A DNA stretch of 64,000 bases from Halalkalibacter wakoensis JCM 9140 (GCF_000513095.1 NZ_BAUT01000001.1:216618-280617), one strand, 5' to 3'; positions 38,538 through 47,217 are shown, numbered from the stretch's first letter. The notes: generated from the letters alone by a model not told the origin. A program made the numbers and translations.

Positions 38538-39047
38538 TTGGAGGATCTATATCTTTACTTAACGACTGTTGGGGCTCTTATAATGGCATCGTTTGCAATC
38601 TTTATTCGTTTAAAGGCGACGAAACGCCCTGTTTCAGTTAAGAAGATCGTTTTGCCACCTATCTTTATGTCTACAGGGTTCCTTATGTTTTTGTATGAAC
38701 CAGCACGACCAGCGCTTTTGCAAGTGATAGAAGCCGTGCTTGTTGGATTCCTTTTCTCTATTTTACTAATGAAAACAACAAAGTTTGAAATAAGAGAAGA
38801 GCAAATATACATGAAACGTTCAAAAGCCTTTGCCTTTATTTTAATAGGCTTATTACTTGCTCGAATTGTGTTTAAACTGGTAATGGGAGATGCCATTCAT
38901 GTAGAAGAATTGGCAGGGATGTTTTTTCTCCTAGCTTATGGAATGATTATTCCGTGGCGTATCTCTATGTTTTTGAACTTCAAAAAAATACAGAAAGACT
39001 TGGAGCAGGCTACAAAGTCAAAAGAAATGGTCTCTTTAGAAACATAA
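38538..39047 (+). CDS. ccdC: CcdC-like membrane protein
   Basis: CcdC (YneJ) is a membrane protein linked to cytochrome c biogenesis, although B. subtilis does not require it. The protein (169 residues from TTG 38538) has about five membrane helices and the family segments RLKATKRPVSVKKIVLPPIFMSTGF and FLYEPARP. TTG at 38538 is preferred because AAAGGGGTGA lies 5 bases upstream; GTG at 38529 is the alternative. In B. subtilis ccdA and yneI precede it. Both are absent here and the ABC genes occupy the space. yneK follows on the opposite strand. Confidence 0.88.
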   Translation: MEDLYLYLTTVGALIMASFAIFIRLKATKRPVSVKKIVLPPIFMSTGFLMFLYEPARPALLQVIEAVLVGFLFSILLMKTTKFEIREEQIYMKRSKAFAFILIGLLLARIVFKLVMGDAIHVEELAGMFFLLAYGMIIPWRISMFLNFKKIQKDLEQATKSKEMVSLET

Positions 39048-39078
39048 AAAAGGCTGACTCTAGAAGTCAGCCTCTTTA
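39046..39078. terminator. Bidirectional terminator between ccdC and yneK
   Basis: A nine-base-pair stem (39051-39059 with 39065-39073) has an A-run before and a T-run after. Confidence 0.82.
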
Positions 39079-39507
39079 TGATGTTTCTAGTAAATCTTTA
39101 TATGGAGTCATATCAATTTCTTTTTCTCGTAGTTTCTTCATAAGAAATTTATGATCACGTTTTGGGGTAGCTAAAATATAGCCTTTAATAATGTATTCTT
39201 GTGGCAAAGAATCAAGCTTGTCGTTAAGTACAAGTTCCCCGATTTTTCCTGCAATTTTCCCTTTTGCTACATCCCTAAATAATTCAGGTACAGGCTCTAC
39301 TAAATCATTTAGTAATTGCTTTTGATCATCACTCCAAAGATGTATAGTCTTTTCGATATAATAATCTTGCCAATCTAAAATAGATTTACCATCTTCTTTT
39401 GGCAATCGTTTAAGGAATTTTCGAAACATGAAATATCCACCTATAAACATGACTGTAATTAAGAAGATTGTCCATAATACTATGAACCACATAAACCAAG
39501 TAGGCAT
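39076..39507 (-). CDS. yneK: YneK-like membrane protein (DUF2621)
   Basis: This 143-residue protein has one N-terminal membrane helix (about residues 8-28) and a cytoplasmic domain characteristic of DUF2621/YneK: GKSILDWQDYYIEKTIHLW, LWSDDQKQLLNDLVEPVPELFR, and IAGKIGELVL. Function is unknown. Its place next to ccdC is conserved with B. subtilis, although yneK is on the opposite strand here. Start ATG at 39507 with AGGTGAAAA upstream. Confidence 0.88.
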   Translation of the reverse strand: MPTWFMWFIVLWTIFLITVMFIGGYFMFRKFLKRLPKEDGKSILDWQDYYIEKTIHLWSDDQKQLLNDLVEPVPELFRDVAKGKIAGKIGELVLNDKLDSLPQEYIIKGYILATPKRDHKFLMKKLREKEIDMTPYKDLLETS

Positions 39508-39632
39508 TGTTTTTCACCTCAACTTTTTACTCATCCTTATCCTACCATAAAAAAGACTAGACTGTGAATAGAATGAGTGTTTCCAAATAAGTAGGACGTT
39601 TGGTAAGATAAATAACCGAGGTGATAAAAAAT

Positions 39633-40052
39633 ATGTTGTATTTAGTTAGTTACGCATTTCATTTACTCGTTTCCGTCTTGTTTTTTGTGCTCATTCCATT
39701 TCCTTATTTAATTAAAGGCAGTTTATTGGATGAACCAGGTAGATTTGCGCTTTTGTTGAAAATCTACAAACGAATTATTTGGCTCGCCCATGGTGGGGTA
39801 GTGGTCTCCATTATTACTGGCTTTCTTATGACGTCACAGTGGATGACCGTTTGGTTTTTTCTAGTTCTCATCATTTGGCTTGTTCTTTCTGCGATGTTAG
39901 GTATGACAGCGAAACCGGTTCGAATCATATTAGAGAAGGTCGAGAACAATCAAGACGCTAGTGATGATGTTTCGAAATTAAGATTGTATAGCTTCATGCT
40001 TATGATTGCCATACTATCTATGTTCTTGTTAAAAATCGTTCTATACATATGA
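39633..40052 (+). CDS. Four-helix membrane protein, unknown
   Basis: This 139-residue hydrophobic protein has four predicted membrane segments (about 5-25, 45-65, 72-92, 118-138). Conserved-looking histidines sit in YAFHLLV and WLAHGGVV, which might bind a haem or metal, but this is only suggestive. ATG at 39633 follows CGAGGTGA; the upstream GTG at 39621 is part of that site. I do not recognise a named family. It stands alone between yneK and ald. Confidence 0.65.
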   Translation: MLYLVSYAFHLLVSVLFFVLIPFPYLIKGSLLDEPGRFALLLKIYKRIIWLAHGGVVVSIITGFLMTSQWMTVWFFLVLIIWLVLSAMLGMTAKPVRIILEKVENNQDASDDVSKLRLYSFMLMIAILSMFLLKIVLYI

Positions 40053-40182
40053 TTGTAAAAAAATAGACTGTTCATTTGTGGAAATCTACAAATGGATGAA
40101 AGAACGTTTTGCGAAGTAGACAATGTCAATGAATCCAAAAATGGCTATACTGAATGAAAAGAAACGTCAAGGAGGAAATGCC

Positions 40183-41304
40183 ATGTTAATTGGAGTACCT
40201 AAAGAAATTAAAAACAATGAAAACCGAGTTGCTGCGACACCTGCAAGTGTGTTGACGCTCGTTCAAGCGGGACATCAAGTTTTAATTGAAAAAAATGCTG
40301 GTGTTGGAAGTGGATTTGAAGATGAAGCTTATGTGCAAGCTGGCGCTGAGATTGAGGAAGACCCAGTAGCTATTTGGGAAAAAGTCGATATGATCATGAA
40401 GGTAAAAGAGCCGTTGCCATCTGAATACGGTTATTTCCGTAAAGGATTAATTCTATTTACGTATTTACATTTAGCTGCGGAACCAGAGTTAGCTAAAGCA
40501 CTAGTGGAAAAAGAAGTGACAGCTATTGCTTATGAAACGGTTCAAGTTGGTAGAACTTTGCCTCTTCTTACACCAATGAGTGAAGTAGCTGGTCGGATGG
40601 CTTCTCAAATTGGTGCACAGTTTTTAGAAAAACCTAAAGGTGGAAAAGGTATTCTATTATCTGGTGTACCTGGAGTGAAACGTGGGAAAGTTACCGTAAT
40701 TGGTGGGGGAGTTGTTGGAACAAACGCAGCAAAAGTTGCAATGGGACTTGGTGCAGATGTAACGATTATGGATTTAAGTCCAGATCGCTTACGTCAATTG
40801 GATGATTTGTATGGAACAGACATTCAAACGTTAATGTCCAACCCACTTAACATTGCTGAAGCTGTAGCTGACTCAGACCTTGTGATTGGTGCTGTTTTAA
40901 TACCTGGAGCAAAAGCACCAAAGCTAGTGACAGAAGAAATGATTCAATCCATGAAGCCGGGTTCCGTTGTCGTGGATGTTGCGATTGACCAAGGTGGAAT
41001 CATTGAAACAGTTGATCGAATTACTACACATGATGAGCCAACCTATACGAAACATGACGTTGTGCATTATGCTGTCGCGAATATGCCTGGGGCTGTTCCA
41101 AGAACGTCCACGATTGCTTTAACAAATGTGACGATTCCGTATGCGCTACAAATTGCCAGTAAGGGAGTTAAGCGTGCATTAACGGAAAATCATGCATTGG
41201 AGTTAGGGTTAAATACGGCAGCAGGTGCGGTAACGTATGCAGCCGTTGCATCTGATTTGCAATTAGAGTACTTAACAGCTGCAGAAGCACTTGAAAGAAT
41301 TTAA
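40183..41304 (+). CDS. ald: Alanine dehydrogenase
   Basis: Alanine dehydrogenase converts L-alanine to pyruvate and ammonia with NAD and supports growth on alanine and normal sporulation. The 373-residue protein shows [17 protein letters not shown] at the start, the catalytic Lys region MIMKVKEPL, His in YLHLAAEPE, the Rossmann motif [20 protein letters not shown], and [14 protein letters not shown] at 40183 follows CAAGGAGGAAA; an in-frame ATG at 40123 lacks homology in the added part. Confidence 0.97.
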   Translation: MLIGVPKEIKNNENRVAATPASVLTLVQAGHQVLIEKNAGVGSGFEDEAYVQAGAEIEEDPVAIWEKVDMIMKVKEPLPSEYGYFRKGLILFTYLHLAAEPELAKALVEKEVTAIAYETVQVGRTLPLLTPMSEVAGRMASQIGAQFLEKPKGGKGILLSGVPGVKRGKVTVIGGGVVGTNAAKVAMGLGADVTIMDLSPDRLRQLDDLYGTDIQTLMSNPLNIAEAVADSDLVIGAVLIPGAKAPKLVTEEMIQSMKPGSVVVDVAIDQGGIIETVDRITTHDEPTYTKHDVVHYAVANMPGAVPRTSTIALTNVTIPYALQIASKGVKRALTENHALELGLNTAAGAVTYAAVASDLQLEYLTAAEALERI

Positions 41305-41318
41305 AAGGTAGTTTCTTG

Positions 41319-41348
41319 AACAGACCGAACACATTTCGGTCTGTTTTA
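41319..41348 (+). terminator. ald terminator
   Basis: A perfect 11-base-pair stem (41319-41329 with 41335-41345) is followed by TTAAT; the T-run is four long with the stem end. Confidence 0.8.
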
Positions 41349-41426
41349 ATGATTCTAGAAGAGTTTCATGGTATTCTAGACTAAAATGATGCGCTCCAAG
41401 TCGCTAATTTAGTAATGGTGGGATTA

Positions 41427-42845
41427 ATGATGAAGATGACTAAAAATGAATTCGAAATCTTAGAAAGAATAACAGATCCCTTTTATGCATTAGATCGACA
41501 ATGGAATTTTACATATTTCAACAAAGAAGCAGCAAGAATTCTTCAAAAAGATAGAGAGAAAATGATTGGACAAAACGTCTGGATAGAATTTCCTGAAACG
41601 AAAGAATTATCATTGTTTAAACAGTACTATAAGGCACTTGCGTCGCAAAAAGCAGCCTTTTTTGAAATGTACTATCCACCACTGAATCTTTGGTTTAGCA
41701 TAAAGGTTTACCCTTCAGAGACCGGAATCTCCGTCCACTTTCACGATATTACAAGTCAGAAACAAAGATCATTCAACCGTGAACAGCATTATAAATCGCT
41801 TTTTGAGAATAACCCGGATGCAGTTTTTTCATTTGATTTAGAAGGGAATTATTTAGAAGTTAATCCTGCCATGGAAAAATTAGTTGGCTACAAAGAAGAA
41901 GAACTTTGTATGGTTTCCTATATCCCCTTAATCCTGGAAGAAGATCTTCCAAAAACGAATGCTAATTTTTTAGAGGCAACCAAAGGTGTGACAAAAAATT
42001 ATGAGACGAGAGCCCGTCATAAAGATGGACATGTTATTGACTTAAAAGTGACGAATATTCCCATTGTCATTGGAAAAGAAATCGTAGGCGTATATGGAAT
42101 TGCGAAGGATATTACGAATCAAAAAAGAACGGAAAAACTTCTATTTGAGTCGGAAAAGTTAACCGCAGTCGGTCAGCTTGCAGCTTCCATTGCTCATGAA
42201 ATAAGAAATCCATTAACATCTATAAAAGGCTTTCTTCAATTAATTAAATCCTCTCCTCTTCAAGAGGTTAGCAGTCATTATTTAACCATTATGGCTGATG
42301 AAATTACAAGAATTGAAATGATCACGAGTGAGCTGCTCGTTTTAGCAAAACCACAAGCTCAATATTTTCAGTATGAAAAGATAGATAAAATTATTGAAGA
42401 TGTCGTGATGCTCTTAAGCTCTCAAGCATTAATGAATAATGTAGAGGTTATAACGGATATAGAAGACTTGCCCGAAGTGAAATGTATTGGCAGTCAATTA
42501 AAACAAGTGTTTATTAATTTAATTAAAAACTCGATTGAAGCGATGTCAGATGGAGGCAGTGTGACCATTTCTGCTAAGAAGCATGGTTCTAAAACGATTC
42601 TCATTAAAGTTGTTGACCAAGGTAATGGTATTCCTGAACAGTTTTTATCGAAAATTGGTACACCTTTTTATACAACAAAAGAAAAGGGTACTGGGCTAGG
42701 TTTAATGACTTCTTTAAAGATCATTGATTCCCATAATGGAAAAATGGAAATTTCTAGCTTGCCTAGCAAAGGAACAACCATTAAGATATACTTACCATTG
42801 GGAACAGATCAAGAAAGAAAAAGGGGTGGCGAGTGTGGATCATGA
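41427..42845 (+). CDS. PAS-domain sensor histidine kinase (sporulation-kinase-like)
   Basis: This soluble kinase of about 472 residues has two PAS domains (about 10-105 and 120-235; the second contains LFENNPDAVFSFDLEGNYLEVNPA). HisKA follows with the phospho-His in SIAHEIRNPLTSIKGFLQ. The HATPase has the N-box QVFINLIKNSIEAM, G1 VVDQGNGIP and G2 KGTGLGLMTS. It lacks membrane helices and resembles KinA/KinE-type phosphorelay kinases feeding Spo0F. The cognate regulator is not adjacent. The start is uncertain among ATG at 41415, 41427 and 41430; GGTGGGA upstream favours the later ones. The stop overlaps a small downstream gene. Confidence 0.85.
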   Translation: MMKMTKNEFEILERITDPFYALDRQWNFTYFNKEAARILQKDREKMIGQNVWIEFPETKELSLFKQYYKALASQKAAFFEMYYPPLNLWFSIKVYPSETGISVHFHDITSQKQRSFNREQHYKSLFENNPDAVFSFDLEGNYLEVNPAMEKLVGYKEEELCMVSYIPLILEEDLPKTNANFLEATKGVTKNYETRARHKDGHVIDLKVTNIPIVIGKEIVGVYGIAKDITNQKRTEKLLFESEKLTAVGQLAASIAHEIRNPLTSIKGFLQLIKSSPLQEVSSHYLTIMADEITRIEMITSELLVLAKPQAQYFQYEKIDKIIEDVVMLLSSQALMNNVEVITDIEDLPEVKCIGSQLKQVFINLIKNSIEAMSDGGSVTISAKKHGSKTILIKVVDQGNGIPEQFLSKIGTPFYTTKEKGTGLGLMTSLKIIDSHNGKMEISSLPSKGTTIKIYLPLGTDQERKRGGECGS

Positions 42846-43029
42846 GCAAGCCTTGCTTATTTTAAATCAGCTTCGTAATAAAGAACTTGAATCATATCGT
42901 GTCGCAAAAGAAGATTTTCATATGTTTCGTACAATATTATTAAAGCAAGAAGATGCTATTGATTTCCGTGGGAATGCACAACATAGAGGAGAAACCATTT
43001 ATACGTTTGAACCAGGCTGGACAAAGTAA
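42835..43029 (+). CDS. 64-residue protein coupled to the histidine kinase, unknown
   Basis: This short gene starts at GTG 42835 inside the kinase C-terminus, with AAGGGGTGG at ideal spacing, and ends at 43029. It encodes a hydrophilic, mostly helical protein (VDHEQALLILNQLRNKELES) with a short C-terminal segment GETIYTFEPGWTK. Translational coupling suggests a partner or modulator of the kinase. No family is recognised. Good codon use and the overlap argue for a real gene. Confidence 0.68.
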   Translation: MDHEQALLILNQLRNKELESYRVAKEDFHMFRTILLKQEDAIDFRGNAQHRGETIYTFEPGWTK

Positions 43030-43121
43030 AGTGATAATTTGAGATGCTTGTACATAAAGTGTAACGATAAGTACCTTTCTTGATAAGGTGCTTATTTTTT
43101 TTGCGAAAGGGGGATGTGTCT

Positions 43122-43508
43122 TTGTTTCTTAAATATGAAATTGGTTCATTGATTCTTCGGATTGTTCTAGGAATTACGTTCTTTTTTCATGGACTAGCTA
43201 AGTTTCAAAATGGTTTAGAATCTACAAGTCTTTATTTTGAAAGTTTAGGATTACCAGGAATGACAGCCTATCTAGTAGCAATAATAGAGTTAATGGGTGG
43301 TGTTGCCTTGCTTGTTGGACTAGGAACACGTTTCGTATCTCTTTTACTCGCGATGATTATGGTAGGTGCAATTTTATTTGTGAAATTAGGTGCTGGCTTT
43401 CTAGGTGGTTTTGAATTTGACTTTGTTTTATTAGGTATAGCTATTTATTTATTAATAAATGGCAGTAAGTTGTTGTCAGTGGACTCAGTCATTTTAAAAA
43501 CGTATTAA
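43122..43508 (+). CDS. DoxX family membrane protein
   Basis: This roughly 129-residue membrane protein has four helices and the DoxX signature LILRIVLGITFFFHGLAKFQNG, plus IELMGGVALLVGLGTR. DoxX proteins associate with redox and thiol stress functions in several bacteria, but no substrate is known. TTG at 43122 fits the AAAGGGGG site at 8 bases; GTG at 43116 would be too close. It is a single-gene unit followed by a strong terminator. Confidence 0.85.
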   Translation: MFLKYEIGSLILRIVLGITFFFHGLAKFQNGLESTSLYFESLGLPGMTAYLVAIIELMGGVALLVGLGTRFVSLLLAMIMVGAILFVKLGAGFLGGFEFDFVLLGIAIYLLINGSKLLSVDSVILKTY

Positions 43509-43513
43509 AGGAA

Positions 43514-43551
43514 AAACAAGAGATGTCTAAAGGCTAGACATCTCTTGTTTT
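43514..43551 (+). terminator. doxX-like gene terminator
   Basis: A perfect 16-base-pair stem (43514-43529 with 43535-43550), T-rich at the 3' side. Confidence 0.85.
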
Positions 43552-43630
43552 CGAATGCACAGTATAAAACAGGAATTTTTCAAATTATGTCGAATGGTTA
43601 TATAAATAAACACAAATGTTGGAGGAGTTT

Positions 43631-44536
43631 ATGAATCAGACAGACTTTTTAGCAGCTGTAACCGCGCTGCAACAGCCTTTTTTGAATGGATTGGCTGCTA
43701 TTTTTACGTTTATGGGGAATGAGGAATTTTATTTCTTAGTCATCCCACTCGTTTATTGGTGTATTGCGAAACAAGCAGGCTTTCGATTGTTTTATATTTT
43801 TCTCGTATCTATTACAGTGAATGCATTTCTAAAGATTACCTATGCCATACAGAGGCCGATTGGAGTAGAAGGTGTACATTCAATATTTATACAATCAGCT
43901 GAAGTGGGCAGTCATTATCCCTACGATTCCTTTCCAAGTGGTCACGCACAAGGTTCGACAACTCTCTGGGGGTATTTAGCTTATCTTGTTGCGAGACCAA
44001 TATTCTGGATTTTTTCAGTTGTCCTTATTTTATGTATTTCTTTCTCAAGACTTTATTCAGGATTACATTGGCCTACAGATGTGATCGTTGGAGTGATAAT
44101 CGCTGTTTTCATATTGGTCATCTCCATCCAATTGCAAGAGAGGATATCATCCCTTCCAATTAAGGTGAAGTGGATATTAGCACTTATTATACCTGTTATG
44201 ATTGTTTCTATTTTTCCAGAAGAAGAGGGAGTAAAGTATGCGGGCTTTTTACTTGGAGCAGGAGTTGGATACTTATTAGAGTATAAAACGGTTCGGATGA
44301 AGATTTCCAAGAAACTATCGAGAAAAGCAGCCGCTTATGCAATTGGTATTATAGGGTTGTTTATATTACAAATAGGATTGAAGTTTGTATTTCCTGAGAT
44401 GATCCTCTTTGATTTTATACGTTATGGCCTAATTGGCATATGGGGCTTACTAGGCGCACCGTATGTGTTTACTGCTTTAAACATCTATGAAAAAGAGGAA
44501 AACATTCAACTAAATCAGAATCAGATCACGATGTGA
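43631..44536 (+). CDS. PAP2-family membrane phosphatase
   Basis: This 301-residue integral membrane protein carries the three PAP2 motifs: KITYAIQRP (motif 1), FPSGHAQGSTT (motif 2) and SRLYSGLHWPTDVIVG (motif 3, with the nucleophilic His). These enzymes dephosphorylate lipid phosphates such as undecaprenyl diphosphate or phosphatidylglycerol phosphate. Additional C-terminal helices (about 185-290) extend it beyond the minimal enzyme. ATG at 43631 follows GGAGGAG; an in-frame ATG at 43616 is possible. A second, smaller PAP2 gene is at 62645-63301. Confidence 0.9.
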   Translation: MNQTDFLAAVTALQQPFLNGLAAIFTFMGNEEFYFLVIPLVYWCIAKQAGFRLFYIFLVSITVNAFLKITYAIQRPIGVEGVHSIFIQSAEVGSHYPYDSFPSGHAQGSTTLWGYLAYLVARPIFWIFSVVLILCISFSRLYSGLHWPTDVIVGVIIAVFILVISIQLQERISSLPIKVKWILALIIPVMIVSIFPEEEGVKYAGFLLGAGVGYLLEYKTVRMKISKKLSRKAAAYAIGIIGLFILQIGLKFVFPEMILFDFIRYGLIGIWGLLGAPYVFTALNIYEKEENIQLNQNQITM

Positions 44537-44540
44537 ATAC

Positions 44541-44584
44541 AAAGAAGTTAAGAAGGGATGAGCTCTTCTTAGCTTCTTTTTTGT
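44541..44584 (+). terminator. PAP2 gene terminator
   Basis: A fifteen-base-pair stem with one wobble (44541-44555 with 44565-44579) is followed by T4. Confidence 0.82.
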
Positions 44585-44699
44585 TGGCTCTCATAGAGTT
44601 TAAGGCTATGAAATATGCCTTTTTGTTAAAAAACAATGCTCTAACATGGCGCCGTTTACATGAGTGTCGCATATGATGGAACAAAAAAGACTGGGGCGC

Positions 44700-44918
44700 A
44701 TGAACATGGCGAAGACTAGCAAAAACAAAAAAGCAGCACCAAAAATCACCATACATGAAAAGCATCAATTTACAATGAAAGTGGTCACATCATCAACCTG
44801 CGATGTTTGTAAACAACAGTGTCAAAAAGGTTTGCAATATTTAGAGAAAATGAGTAAACCAGGTGCATTAGGCAAGGGAGTTGCCTGTCATTTAACAAAA
44901 GGAAAAGTTATTAAATAA
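44700..44918 (+). CDS. Small basic cysteine-containing protein, unknown
   Basis: This roughly 72-residue protein is Lys-rich at the N-terminus (MAKTSKNKKAAPK). In its second half it has four Cys, in SSTCDVCKQQCQKG and GVACHLTKG, so a metal site or redox role is possible. ATG at 44700 (or 44706) is the probable start; the ribosome binding site (GGGGCG) is poor. An in-frame ATG at 44664 would extend it. No family is recognised. Confidence 0.5.
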   Translation: MNMAKTSKNKKAAPKITIHEKHQFTMKVVTSSTCDVCKQQCQKGLQYLEKMSKPGALGKGVACHLTKGKVIK

Positions 44919-45145
44919 TGTTAAACAGGTTGTCCTAAAAGGTCAGGGCGAAAGATCTCTTGTGTTAAGGAGTATTACAAGGGCGGAAGTAATAAGCTAG
45001 TTATAAAGCTACCATTTTCTATTAACTTAAACATGAATTGTGTCAAAAATGATAACTTTACTTTTACAGAAAAGACTAATGATTTATTTTTTTGGTAATC
45101 ATGTTATAGTTTAAACAGTTAATAGAAAGATGAGGTGTGTATAGC

Positions 45146-45889
45146 GTGATAAAAGCTTGTAGACTTGTAACAATGTTCTTTCTCTTGATGATCATTAGTG
45201 CTTGTGGCCAAGAAGAAAATAAAAGTGGGGCAGTCGTTGATGAGTTAACGGTAATAGAAGTAGAGTTAGCTGTACCTGAATTTGCTGAGGTTGGTGAAGT
45301 CGTAACATTTAGCAGTGCTGTCACTCAGGGAGATGAACTTGTTGAGGATGCGAATGAGGTTGTATATGAAATTTGGCTAGAGGGACAAAAGGAAACAAGT
45401 GAGCTAATAGAGGCTGACCATCAAGAGGGTCATCTGTATACGCTTGAATATACATTTAATGAAGCAGGAATGTATCATGTACAAACACATGTAACAGCAA
45501 GAGGGTTACACAGAATGCCAACTGTTCAAATTCAAGTAGGAGAAATGGAATCAAGCGTAGAGGAACATAAGCATGAGGAAGTTCATGAAAATGACCATCA
45601 CGAGCACCACCATCATCATCACCACGATGTTGATGTTGAAACAGAATTGACTTCTGAACAATTACGTTTGCACATTTTGGTTGAAGGAATAGAATACACA
45701 GATGGCAATGTAACGTTAGAAATGTGGCAAGATGGAGATGAAGTTCGTCAGTGGGTTGATATGAAGGAAGTGGGAAATGGTTTCTATCAACTTGAAAATT
45801 TAGAAGAGTTACAAGGTGAATATATGATCATTGTTCATATCCAAGATGATGATTTACATGAACATATAGACCTTACACTTGATTTCTAA
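45146..45889 (+). CDS. YtkA/FixH-like lipoprotein with two domains and a His-rich linker
   Basis: This roughly 247-residue lipoprotein has the lipobox LMIISAC near residue 19. Two immunoglobulin-like YtkA/FixH domains (about 35-130 and 170-247; SSAVTQGDELVEDANEVVYEI and the more divergent VTLEMWQDGDEVRQWV) are joined by a linker. The linker is very rich in His, Glu and Asp, with seven consecutive His at its core. It acts outside the membrane and probably binds a divalent metal (zinc or copper) through the linker; this is inference. GTG at 45146 follows GATGAGGTG; an upstream GTG at 45137 is unlikely because it overlaps that site. Confidence 0.8.
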   Translation: MIKACRLVTMFFLLMIISACGQEENKSGAVVDELTVIEVELAVPEFAEVGEVVTFSSAVTQGDELVEDANEVVYEIWLEGQKETSELIEADHQEGHLYTLEYTFNEAGMYHVQTHVTARGLHRMPTVQIQVGEMESSVEEHKHEEVHENDHHEHHHHHHHDVDVETELTSEQLRLHILVEGIEYTDGNVTLEMWQDGDEVRQWVDMKEVGNGFYQLENLEELQGEYMIIVHIQDDDLHEHIDLTLDF

Positions 45890-45893
45890 TAAG

Positions 45894-45930
45894 AAGACGC
45901 TTGGTTTATTGTAACCAAGCGTCTTTTTAT
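45894..45930. terminator. Terminator after the YtkA-like lipoprotein gene
   Basis: A perfect 13-base-pair stem (45894-45906 with 45913-45925) is followed by T5. It also lies downstream of the minus-strand gene at 45935. Confidence 0.85.
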
Positions 45931-45934
45931 AAGG

Positions 45935-46132
45935 TTAAGCTGAGTTTCTGCTTATCTTCTTCACCTTTAATTCTTTAATTTTAGAAATGTTCAAAACATA
46001 GTTGTCATCGGTCACAATACAGTCTTCGCCATTTACCTTTAACCGGTACATATCCTTTCTTACATCTGACTTAGTAGTGAAATTAACTCGCTGTCCGCTA
46101 TGAAACTCAACGGAAACTTTAAATTTTTTCAT
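45935..46132 (-). CDS. 65-residue protein, unknown
   Basis: This small, basic, beta-rich protein starts at ATG 46132 with AAGGAGCTGA upstream. Alternating hydrophobic residues (KKFKVSVEFHSGQRVNFTTK, YVLNISKIKELKVKKI) suggest a small barrel or sheet. A DxxRKDMYRLKVNGEDC segment sits in the middle. No family is recognised, and there are no neighbours on its strand close by. Confidence 0.62.
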   Translation of the reverse strand: MKKFKVSVEFHSGQRVNFTTKSDVRKDMYRLKVNGEDCIVTDDNYVLNISKIKELKVKKISRNSA

Positions 46133-46223
46133 ACTAATCAGCTCCTTCAAAGATAATAGAACCTATTCGTTACCATGGCGTGATTTCCTTCTATTATCAG
46201 GATTGTTTTCCTGAATAAATAGA

Positions 46224-46260
46224 AAAAAAGACATGTTTAGTGACAAACGTGTCTTTTTTC
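46224..46260. terminator. Bidirectional hairpin
   Basis: A fifteen-base-pair stem with one wobble (46224-46238 with 46245-46259) has an A7 left flank and T6 right flank. It is best placed to stop leftward transcripts from the 46579-47217 genes. Confidence 0.7.
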
Positions 46261-46362
46261 AATATCTCTAACAATAGTGTATGGGTAAGAGAGAAGAATT
46301 ATTAATAGAAAGGAAAAATTTTTTTGTGAATTTTTAGGAGAAAATCATTTCTATTATTTTAA

Positions 46363-46399
46363 TGAAAACGCTTGCAATAAAACAAGTTTAAACTATAAT
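46363..46399 (+). promoter_or_regulatory. Perfect CcpA cre site overlapping the -35 of a sigma-A promoter
   Basis: TGAAAACGCTTGCA (46363-46376) matches the cre consensus TGWAARCGYTWNCW at every position. The promoter is TTGCAA (46372-46377), 16 bases, TATAAT (46394-46399). CcpA binding would block polymerase, so the downstream small gene should be catabolite repressed. Confidence 0.8.
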
Positions 46400-46441
46400 A
46401 AAGGTGTAGGTATTCTATATTTAATAAGGAGAGATATTATT

Positions 46442-46573
46442 ATGCTAAATGTTACTGACCTTGTGATAGAGTTCGAACAAAAATTACATAGAAAATTAAC
46501 TTCGGAAGAAATTGAAATTCTTAATAACATGGTAAAAGGGCAAAGAACAAAAAATAATCAAGCGTTAGCTTAA
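46442..46573 (+). CDS. 43-residue protein under cre control, unknown
   Basis: This short gene has ATG at 46442 after ATAAGGAGAGA and ends TAA at 46571-46573. The 43-residue product is predicted to be a pair of helices (NVTDLVIEFEQKLHRKLTSE, EIEILNNMVKGQR). It lacks Cys and membrane segments. It lies 43 bases downstream of a sigma-A promoter with a perfect cre site, strong evidence that it is transcribed and glucose-controlled. It looks like a small regulatory or adaptor protein; no family is recognised. Confidence 0.72.
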   Translation: MLNVTDLVIEFEQKLHRKLTSEEIEILNNMVKGQRTKNNQALA

Positions 46574-46578
46574 ACTTT

Positions 46579-46794
46579 TTAAGCGTGTTTGCTCTCATTC
46601 ACTTCACATATATTCCAAAAGTCCAACTCCCTCACACGATCTCGATATTGCTGTCTAATTAATTGTTCTTCTTTTTTCATTTCTCTTAAGGCTTGTTCTT
46701 TTGACTCGGAAGAACCGAATTGCAGTACATAATCACCATTTTCAAATGTGGCAGTTACTTTCCAATGTACGATACAAATCTCCTCCTCGCTCAT
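46579..46794 (-). CDS. 71-residue acidic/basic protein, unknown
   Basis: This small protein on the minus strand has an N-terminal strand-rich part (VHWKVTATFENGDYVLQFGSS) and a charged helix (QALREMKKEEQLIRQQYRDR). ATG at 46794 has no ribosome binding site before it; instead GAGGAGGAG lies just inside the frame, so translation might begin slightly downstream at a non-standard codon. No family is recognised. It is 60 bases downstream of the 46855-47217 gene and probably co-transcribed. Confidence 0.55.
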   Translation of the reverse strand: MSEEEICIVHWKVTATFENGDYVLQFGSSESKEQALREMKKEEQLIRQQYRDRVRELDFWNICEVNESKHA

Positions 46795-46854
46795 TATGTA
46801 AGAAGATTATATTCACAAACCATCTCAATTATTAACAAAACATAATAGGAAAAA

Positions 46855-47217
46855 CTAAGCCCGATGAATAAATCCGTCTAAACGAAATGGACTGTATGTA
46901 TCAAGAGAGTGCGCCATTACGGCTCCAGCCGCTGGAAACTGCCTTCTAAACTCTCTACATGCATTAACACGGTAATCGTTTAAATGAGTGATCAAGCGGT
47001 CGTATTGAACAAGTACTTCAGCTGTGACCGATAAAGTTAACACGTAATGAGTTGACTCTTCCTCATATACTGATTGTACGACGGTAACCCCGGTTACTTT
47101 TACTGTATTGCTACAGTAAGATTGAATAGGATGAATTTGTTTTTTTCTCTCTGTTTCGTCATCCTCTTTACAATAAATATGAAGACTCGCTTCACAATAG
47201 GCCATTCCTCTAAACAA
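46855..47217 (-). CDS. 120-residue protein, unknown
   Basis: The start is TTG at 47217, with AAGGGGGA seven bases upstream. The protein is soluble with no signal or membrane segment. Four Cys are present (MAYCEAS, IYCKEDD, SYCSNT, NACREF). A beta-rich middle (VKVTGVTVVQSVY, YVLTLSVTAEVLVQY) precedes a helical C-terminal part. I do not recognise it. It may form a two-gene unit with the small gene at 46579-46794. Confidence 0.6.
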   Translation of the reverse strand: MFRGMAYCEASLHIYCKEDDETERKKQIHPIQSYCSNTVKVTGVTVVQSVYEEESTHYVLTLSVTAEVLVQYDRLITHLNDYRVNACREFRRQFPAAGAVMAHSLDTYSPFRLDGFIHRA

